NCBI RefSeq assembly: GCF_039542055.1
Contig: NZ_BAABHK010000002.1
Coordinates: 496,001-560,000 of the forward strand
Source: Actinoallomurus vinaceus
GTDB taxonomy: Bacteria > Actinomycetota > Actinomycetes > Streptosporangiales > Streptosporangiaceae
Reading direction: 5' to 3'
Length of the DNA: 64,000 nucleotides
Positions 54,801-63,800 of the stretch are shown in pieces. Each line of letters opens with the position of its first letter. Within the stretch, counting starts at the first letter, position 1. A program made the position numbers and the translations under genes. The notes beneath the pieces are model-generated. The model saw nothing but the letters and a program-made list of their open reading frames with translations. It was not told the origin of the DNA and searched no databases.

Positions 54801-57800
54801 GCGGGATCGCCGCTGGGAGGCCGGCGGGGCGGCTTCGAAGCGGCCCCTGGGCACGGTCGGCAGATCCGCGCGCCGCTCGGTGAGTATCTCGACGGTCCGG
54901 GTCGTGATTCTCTGCCGGCGCTGTTCGTCCAGCCCTTTGTCGAAGATGAGAGCCGCGATGAAGTTCGTGACCGCGGAATGACCGTCCACATGGCCGGAGC
55001 CCACCAGCGGCTCCTCGCCGAGCAGGTTCTCCTCGGAGACGGCCGCGTTCCCGTCCCAGTAGTCACCGCGGGCGGCGTCGACGGGGCGCCATGGAGGCAA
55101 GAGGCTCAACCGCCCACCCGGCGGCATCACCCAGATCCGCCCGCCAGGCGCCAGATCGCCCCACGGCCGCAGGTCGGTCAACCGCCCATTCCGCGGGATC
55201 ACCCACACCCGCGCGCCGGACAGCAGGACCTCCCTGGCCACCAGCTTGTTCACCAGCATCCGCGCCAGGACGTCCTGCAACCGCGCCCGCGCCGTCGCCG
55301 GCCGCTCGACCGCTTCCGGCACCTCGACCAGCAGGTGCGCCGCGACCGACGCGAACTCATCCGCCGTCAGCCCCAGACGCAAGGTGTCCACGAACGCCGG
55401 ATCCCGCGCCAGCTCGGCACGCTCGCGACCAGGCATGAGCCGCAGCTCCGACGCCCGTTCCCGCGCCGACATGTCCATCAGCCGCTGAGCCAGAGGCGAC
55501 GGCGGATCCGGCGGGACGTCGGACGGGTCTCGGTACTCCCGGATGTCGAGTTCAGAGTCGTCCGGGCGGTGCTGCCCGAAGCTCAGGAGCCGACGCTGGG
55601 TCGCCAGTTCCTCTGGGGACATCAGCGCCCAGTGCTCGGCCTCGGTGGTCTCGGCGGGCTCCGGAAGCCGGACGTCGGCCACGCTCGCGAGCGGCGCGTC
55701 ACCCGATTCGTGGACGGGTGGGGACGTCTCGTCGAGGTCGGTGGGGATCGACGTCTCCGTCACGATGGCCGGCCGCTCCTCGGCCATGGCCTCGGTGCGG
55801 CCGGTCCCGAAAGCGTCGGTCGTCATCGCCTCGTCTTCGGACCAGGACGAGGACAGGTCGCGCGGCGCCCACAGCAGGCGCCATCCGTCGAAGAACTCCT
55901 CGCGGAAGGACGCCGCGGTCCGGTCCTGCCGGGCCGTGTCGTTCAGGTCGTGGCCCTCGCCGAGCGCCTGGAAGGACCGACCCGCGCCGCTGAGCGCGGC
56001 CGGGGCGGTGGCCTCGAAGTCGAGGTGGGCGGGCAGCTCGGACGTCAGGCGCTCCACCTGCCGGTCCCAGTCCGGCGCGAGGCGCGTCAGGTCCTCCGGC
56101 CTCTCGAGGGTTCCGCCGAAGGCCCCCTCATAGGTCGTCATCATCCGCTCGGTCAGGCCTGTGCCCACGCGGTCGAGGTCGTCCTCGGACAGCGCCTGCT
56201 CGGGATGGTCCTGCCGCCAGTTCGCGTACGCCCCGGCGACGGCCTGCCGGGCCTTCGCGGCCACGCCCTGCCGCGCCGTCTCACGCGCGATCAACGCACG
56301 CATCCGGTCGTCGCCGGTGGTCTCGCCGTACCAGGACCGCCACTGTTCGAGCCGTTCCGCCGACGTTCCGCTCTGCTCGCCGATGAACAGCTCGCCGAAC
56401 CGGTCGTTCACCGACCGGGCGACGGACTGCTCCAGCGAGCGCCGCACGCCGCCGGGCAGTTCGCCGCCGAACTGGACGCCGAACCGCTCCCGGAACTCCT
56501 CGAGCCCCTCCGGCGCCGCGGTCCGCCACGCGTCGATCGCGGTGTCCACGTCGCCGAGGGTGCGGGTCAGCGCGCCCTCACGCGCGGTCTGCAGCGCCAG
56601 CCGGGACGGCAGCGACTCTGCCACCGTGTCGAACGCCGTCCGCCACCGCTGCTCCATCTCGGCGGTGATCTCGGTTCCGGGCGGGAACGTCTCGGGGTAC
56701 GCGGTGTCGAGCTCACGCCACGCGTCGTTCAAAACCTGGTTCCGCCCGGGCTGCGACGGCATGGCGTTCTCGGTGCCGAACGCGGCCAGCAGCTCCTGGT
56801 CGGGCTCGGACAGGTGGTCCTTGAAGGAGTCGATGGTGACGGAGAGGAGCTCGCTGAGACGCTCCCGTTCGGACGCGTGGAGGGCCCGGCGGTCGAATGC
56901 GCTCCACAGGTCGTCGCCGGTGAGCTCCCGCAGGCGTTCGTCGGCCCGGCGCTGGAGCTCCGGGACGAGTTCGGGCAGGCGGGCGCGGACGTTCGAGACG
57001 CCGTCGAAGAGCTCGGATACAACACTCTGCCACCTCTGCCGGAACTCCCCGAGCTGTCCCTCGCGCACGGACGAGGCGACGGTCTCGGTGACCGCGGCCG
57101 TGAGCGGGGAGTCCTGCGAGTCGTCCAAGCGCCGGCTCCGGTCCGCGAACCACCTGTCAAAGCTCTGCTCGTACCTCCCCAGCCCGTACTGCACGGCGAA
57201 CTGCTGGGCGGCCTCCAGGTCCAGCGCCTCCCGCAGGCCGTCGAGGTTCTCCGGCGGCTGCCCGTCACCGAAGTGGAAGTTCCGGTGGTCGAACGCCTCC
57301 TCCGCCCGGTCCCGGATCGCGTCCAGGTGCTCGCCCTGAGCCTCCCCGACGTTGTCCGCGAGCCACGTCTCGAAGAGCTTCTGCCGGGCGAGGACGTTCC
57401 CGTACTTCGTGAACAGCCCGGCCTGCATGTCCCGCGAGGCGTGGGTGAGCCAGTCGCCGGGCCGCGCGTGGTTCGGCGCGTCGACGAACTGCCAACCGTG
57501 CTGTCGCGCCTCGGTCTCGGCGGCGGCGGTGAGGTGGTCGTCGACGTAGGAATCGCGCAGGCCGTCGACCTGGCTGCGGAGAACGTCGAGGTGGCTGCGG
57601 ACCCAGGCGGCGGTGCCCCACGACCGCAGCGTCACCTGGCCTTCGCTCTGCTCGGACAGGAACTCGGTGAACTCCCGCTGCGCGACGTCGCGGCGCTCGG
57701 CGACGTCGTACAGCGCGTCGAGGAGCCGCCGGTAGTCGGACTCCAGCCGGACCTGCGCCCGCTCGTCGAACTTCCGGCCGGCCGTGAAGTCGCCGAACCG

Positions 57801-60800
57801 CCTGGCGATCTCGGCCTGTTCGTTCCGGTACCAGGACGCCACCTCCGGCGTCCATTCCAGGCTCGGCGGGCGGCCGGTGGGGGCCTCGCGCGGGCCTTCC
57901 GGCACCGCCTCGTGCTGCGGGACGTCGCCGCGGTCCTGGTCGCCGGCGCCCTGCGGATCCTGCGTGGCCGGCGCGGACTCCCGGGTGGGCGGCGCGGACT
58001 CGGTCGCCTGGTTCGCGCGCTGCTGCCGCTGCCACTCGAGCACCGCGCGGTCGTACTTCCCGCGGAACTCCTCGACCAGCCGGGTCCGTACATCCTCCGC
58101 CGGGGCGGGTCCGCCGGTCATCTCCCGGACGAACTCGTCCCGCAGCGCGGTCGCCTGGGGGCCGTGGTGGAAGGCCGGGTCGATGGTGGTGATCCGTGGC
58201 CGCGAGAAGGGGACGACCTCCCGGCTGAACGCGTCGCGCGCGTCGGCGACCGACCGCGCCGCCTCCAGCCGCCGGACGAGCTCGGGCTCCAGCGCGCCGA
58301 GGCTCTGCGGTTCCGGGCCGGTCCGCTGCGCCACGAACCACTCACGCGCCTCGGCGAACTGCTCGAACGCCGCGAAGTGGACGTCGTGCTCCGGGTGGTC
58401 GGCCGACCACCCGTCGAACTCGACGTACGCGTGGTCGCGCTGCTCGACCTGCGTGCGCAGGTGGGCCAGGCCCTCGATGGTCCGGGTCTGGGCGGCCTCC
58501 GGCGCCGTCGGGCGCGGCGTCGCCGGCTCCTCGCGGACCTCCGACGACGTCTCCAGGAGCAGCATCTCGAGGTGCTCGACGGGCGCGTTCGCCTCGTCCG
58601 GGACGTCCTCGGCGTACGCCCGCCGGTCCGCCGGTCCTTCCGAGACGGCGGGCACGGGCTCCGGGCGAGCCGGCGGCGCCGGCTCGGACGCCGGCTCGGG
58701 CACGAGCCCGGCGCGTCGCTCGTACTCCTCGAGCGGGGTACGGGTCAGCTCCAGCTGCCGGAGGTCCAGAGTCCACTCGGGGTTCCGGCTCCAGTCCCGG
58801 TACACCTGTTCCTTGGCGTCGACCTGCTCGCGGAGGGCCGTGAGGCCCTCGCGCGCCTCGGCCAGAACCGCGGCGCGCGTCTCCTCGGTCGCGGCCGCCT
58901 CCATCTCGGCGCGAAGGCGTGCCCTTAGCGACTCCTCGCCGGTCCGGTAGTCGGCGAGCGCGTGCGGGGACCGCAGGTCCGGGCGTTCCTCCTGGAAGGT
59001 CCGATCCAGGGCCTCCCGCGCCTCGGACCGGGCGATCAGGTCCCGGTAGATGGTCATCAGCCGCTCGCGCGCCTGGGCGTTCTCCACCGCCGCTTGCTCG
59101 CGCAGCCGGGCCAGCCTGGGCGCGTCGGCCTCCTTCTGGAACTGCTCCCAGCTCTCCCGGTGGGCGCTGCCGAAGGCGTCGCCGCCGGACCGCTCCAGCT
59201 CCAGCCACTTCGCCACGTCTCGGTCGCGCGGCCCCATGACCTCGTGCTGGAGCTTCGCCCAGTCGGCCCGGGCGTCGTTGGAGACCGCCTCGAACGTCGC
59301 CTCGGTCATCGTGTACCGTCGCTGCGCCCGGCCGGTGAGCTCGCTCACCTCGGCGGTCAGCTCGTTGAACCCGCGGCCCGCCTCGCCGAGCTTCTGCTCG
59401 ACGGTCGCCTCGAACCGCAGCCGATCGTTCAGCGAGGCGCGGTAGGGCAGGAAATGGTCCCGGTAGAAAGCCTCCTCGCGGCTTGTGAGTTCGTCGCCGG
59501 ACCAGAGACCCTCCTCGGGGCGGCCGACCACGGACCGGTACGCGTCGGTCAGGGTCGTGTGGGCGTCCGCGCGGACCCGCTCGACGTGCTGTTCCGGCCT
59601 GCCGGTGCCGTCGAGCGCCTGGTCCACCCGGCGCAGCATCGCCGACAGGCCCGCCTGCTCGTCGAGCCGCGCGGGCAGTTGCTCGGCCAGGCGCTCGTAC
59701 GCCGCGGCCAGCTCCTGGACGTGGTTCTCCCAGTCGCGGGCGGTCAGCTCCGCGGGCGAGCGGCCGCCGAGGAGCCGGGTGCTCTCGGCCCGCAGGTCGG
59801 CGCGGAAGCCCTCGATCACCGCCTCGTAGTCGACGCCGTCGCGCTCCGCGCGAGGGCGATCGGACATCTCCCGCCAGTACATCTCGTGGTCGCCGACCTC
59901 CTCTTGGGCGCGGTCGACCAGGGCGTCCTCGGTCATCCTGGCGCGGAGACGGGCGGTCCAGCGTTCGTCGAGGTCCCGCAGCGCCGGCCCGAACTCCGTC
60001 GCCTGCCGTTCGAAGTCGGCGTACTCGACGGTGCGCGTCTCCCGGCCGTCGGGGAGGGTCCGCGTACGGGCCTCGAACTCCGCGCCGTACTGTGTCCGCA
60101 GGTCCCGGGCCTGCTCGGAGGCGGGGTCCAGACCCGCCGCCTCGGCGGTGCGCCGGAAGTGGAGGTCGGCCTCGTGTTCGAGCTCCAGCCGGGTGGGCAG
60201 GCCCCGCGACAGCTCGACGGCGCGCGTGTTGGCCTCCGTGTGGAACAGGTCCCAGGCCCCGGGGCCGCTTTCGCGAGGCCGGCCGACGGAGTCGGCGAGG
60301 GCGTCCGTGGTCACGCGGCGCGTGCGCCCGGTCCGCACCGACCTGACCTCGCCCCTCTCGAGCAGGCGGTCCATCTGCGCACGGTCGATCCGGAGGCGTC
60401 GCGCCGCCTCGCTGACGGTCAGGCGCTGCGCCGGCCCGTCGCCGCGGACGTGCTCGGCGAGGGCGTCCACGGGTACGCGGCGCGTGGCTCCGGTCGTCAC
60501 CGACCTGACCTTGCCGCCGTCGAGCAGGCTCTCCATCTCCGCAGGGCCGATCCGGAGGCGTTGCGCCGCCTCTCGTACGGCGAGGAACTGCGCGGGCCCC
60601 TCGTCCACCCGCTCGCCGTTGATGCCGAGCCGCTCGGCGATGCGGCGCACGTCGGCCTCGGTCTCGGCGAGGAACCGCGCCCGCAGCCGCGACTCCTCGG
60701 CCGGCGAGTACCGCGCGTCGGTCCCGACCGCGTCGAACGCCCCCTCGGCGCTCATGCGCACCGAGGACACCGCGGCCTCCAGCTCGAGCTGATCATGCAG

Positions 60801-63800
60801 CCCCGCGACCAGGTCATCGAACCGCTGCTGGAACTGCTCCCGGGTCAGCTCGCCCTTCACGTAGCGGTCGAACTCCAACTTCCAGCGCGCGTCGAACCGG
60901 TCCCGGACCTCGAACGTCCACGGCCGCGTCTTGTCGGCGTCGAGGCGCGCCTGCTCGCGGAGCAGCCGGTCGGCCACCGCGGGGATGTTCAGTCCGTGGT
61001 CGCTACCGCCGAGCCGGGACTCCAGCACGTCGGCCAGGTGCTCCTCGAAGGGCCGGACCTCTTCCTTTTGGTCCTGGGCCCGGTTGTGCTCGGCACGGGC
61101 CGTGCGGTATCCCTCGGCGACCGTCTCCACGAGGTCGTCCGGCACGCCCGCCTTCCGCGCCCAGCCCTCCGGCTCCGAAGCCTGGTCCCGTCGCAGCAGC
61201 AGCTCGGCCACCACGTGCGGTGCCGCGGAGTACTCGTTGGTCTCGAAGACCGTCTCCGCGAGGTCGTCCGGCACGCCCGCCTTCCGCGCCCGGCCCTCCG
61301 GCTCCGAAGCCTGGTCCCGTCGCAGCAGCAGCTCGGCCACCTCGTGCGGTGCCGCGGAGTACTCGTTGGTCTCGAAGACCGTCTCCAGCTTGGCGGTGAG
61401 CCGCTGCTGCAGCGTCGGGGGCCGGTCGACCAGCGCCTGTCCCTCGAGCACGATTCGAGGCGGCTTAGCCCGCTCATTCTCGTCCTCGGCGAGCGCGGCG
61501 CGGTAGGCCTCGGTGACCGGCCGGGTGAGTTTGTCAGGGAACCCCGCCTCGCGGAGGCGGATCGCCGGGTCGGCGTTCGCCCCCCGGCCTGGCACGCCGT
61601 GCGTGTTCGACTCGTGGTACGCGACGATCGCCGCGTCGACCTGGTCGTCGGCCGCCCGCTGCTGCCAGTACCGGCGGTTCTCCTCCTGGAGCCGCCCGAA
61701 GCGTCGGCCGTTCTCCTCCACGGGCCGCCCGATGGAGCGTGGGTCATCGTCCTCGGGCCGCCCGGCGTACCGCTCCCTCCACTCCGCCTCGCCCGCGTGC
61801 AGCCGTTCCGTCGCCGCCGGATCCGTGGGGTCGAACCCGAAGTTCGGCGTGACGTCCTCGCGCCCGAGGGCCTCCAGATCCACCAGGACGTCATCCGGCC
61901 GATGGCCCGCGGGCGGCGGGTCGTCCGACATGAGGTGTTCGCGCTCGGGCGCCGGGGGCGGGTCCTGCGCGGCTCCGTCGTGCCGCGCCGACTCCCCCGA
62001 CGTGGACTCCGTCCGTACGGGTGCCGGGGGCGCCTCGGTGGCGGGGGTGTTCGCCTCGCGCGGCGTCGTGAGCGGTTCTCCCTCCTCGGGAACGTCCTCC
62101 ACGGTCGCGCGCCGGTCCACCCGCCCCTGCGGTCCCGGCTCCGGGGTGTCGCGCACGGGACGGTCCCGGCCGGTGGCCGGGGGCGGGGTCTGCGGACGCT
62201 CGCCGGGACCCGCAGCCTTGGGCGTGGAGCCGGTCTCGGTGCGTACGGGCGTGGGCGGCGTCTCCGATTCGGGCCGCGGACCGGTGCCCGTGGGCGTGCC
62301 CGGGCCTCTGCCGGGCTGCGGCCCGGCCGCCCGCTCACCGGCCGCGGGCGAGCTTCCGGACTCCGTCCGGGCCGGCACGGCGGGCGACTCGGCGGGCGGC
62401 TTCGTGAGCGGCTCGGCGGGCGGCTCCGTCGGCACCTCGGAATCACCCGGACGCGTCGTCGTCTCGTTCGGCCGTACGGTCCCGGGCGCCGGGCGGGCGC
62501 CGCCGGGGGGCGCGTTCCGTACGGGTGCGGGCGGCTCGGTGGCGCGGGGGTCCGGTTCCGATCGCGGTGGCGTCCCGGGCGGTGTCGTCGACGTGGTCTG
62601 CGGCCGGGACGGCGGCGCCTCGTTATGCGAGGGCAGCGGAACGTCGGGTTCCGGCGTCGTGAGGTTCCGCGAGGCGAGCGGTTCGGCGGGCGGCGTCAGG
62701 TCCGAGCGGGGCGCGAGGCTCTCCACCGGGGACACGGGATCCGGGCGGGATTCGAGGTTCTCCGGCGGCGGGGTGAGCCGTGGGGAACGTGCCGGGTTCG
62801 GTGCGGGGGGCTCCGGCCGTACCGGCGGAGTGGTGATCGGCGTGTGCTCGGACACCGGGGCCGGGACGGGCGGCGGGAGCGACGCGCGGTTCTCGCCGAT
62901 CGGGAGGGGGCTCTCGGAGAGCGCCGGATCGACGGACTGCGGAAGGTTGCGGCTCGGCGACGGGGGCGGGACCTCGCGGAAGGGTTCCGGGGCGTGGGAA
63001 CCGTTAAAGATCGGCGGGTCTTCCAGGCCGGTCCGCAGGATCGGGTCGTTCTCCCCGACCGTACCGATCCGCTCGGGAGGCTCGACGGACGTCGGACGCG
63101 GCGCAGGTGAGGGATGCAGGGTCTGCGGCGGCGGCACCTCCAGGGAGGACTCCGGCACGGGCGTCGGCCGTCCGCCGCCGCCGCGACCGCCGGGGCCGAA
63201 TTCATCGCCGGGTCTGGGCTCGGGGGGAGGGTCGCCGAGGCGCTCCTCCGCGATCAGCTCGGAGACACCGCCGCCGATCTTCTTCATGTTGTACCCGCCG
63301 GCGCCCAGATGGACGCCCCGAGTGATCGAGCCGAACAGGGCGCCGCCGATGCCGCCACCGACGATCATCATCGGATCGAAGTGCCAGTAGCCCTCGACGA
63401 GCCCGGGCGCCAGCGTCCCGGCGATCCCCGAGCCCACCCCCATCTTCACGAAGTCGCCGCCGATGTTCTTCAGCTCGGTGACGATGTTGGTGTCGAGGTA
63501 CTTCTTGAAATTGTCGCCGACGAGCCCGTCGAACCACTTGCCCAGGCCGCTGAGCCCGGCGCCGGCGCCGCGGATTCCGAGGTCCGCGAGAGCGCCGCCG
63601 ACCGCGCCCTCCGCCACCCAGGTCCAGTTGATCGGCTTGTTCGGGTCGCCGTAGCCCAGCGCGGTGGAGATCAGGCTCGCCGCCATCATGATCAGCGCGC
63701 CGATGGCCGCCTGGATCGCGGTCGGCACGATGAACTCGATGAGACCCGCCAGCCGCTGCAGGATCATCGTCAGGGTCAGGCGCGCGGTGTTGTAGGCGAT

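Larger units (their letters stand above)
55850..61929 (-). other. Long charged alpha-helical region
   Basis: About 2,000 residues are rich in Glu, Arg, Ala, Leu and Gln with heptad-like spacing (AEEFD/RRLDAL types) and few glycines. It is predicted helical or coiled-coil. It shows no enzymatic motif I recognise. Pro-rich breaks occur near 57,850-58,050 and 58,500-58,720, splitting it into several blocks. Confidence 0.75.

Noticed and set aside
54192..63110. Plus-strand open frames of 1578 and 1382 codons
   Set aside because: They are antisense shadows of the helical region and M1/amidoligase. The composition is low-complexity, with no domains and no conserved starts.
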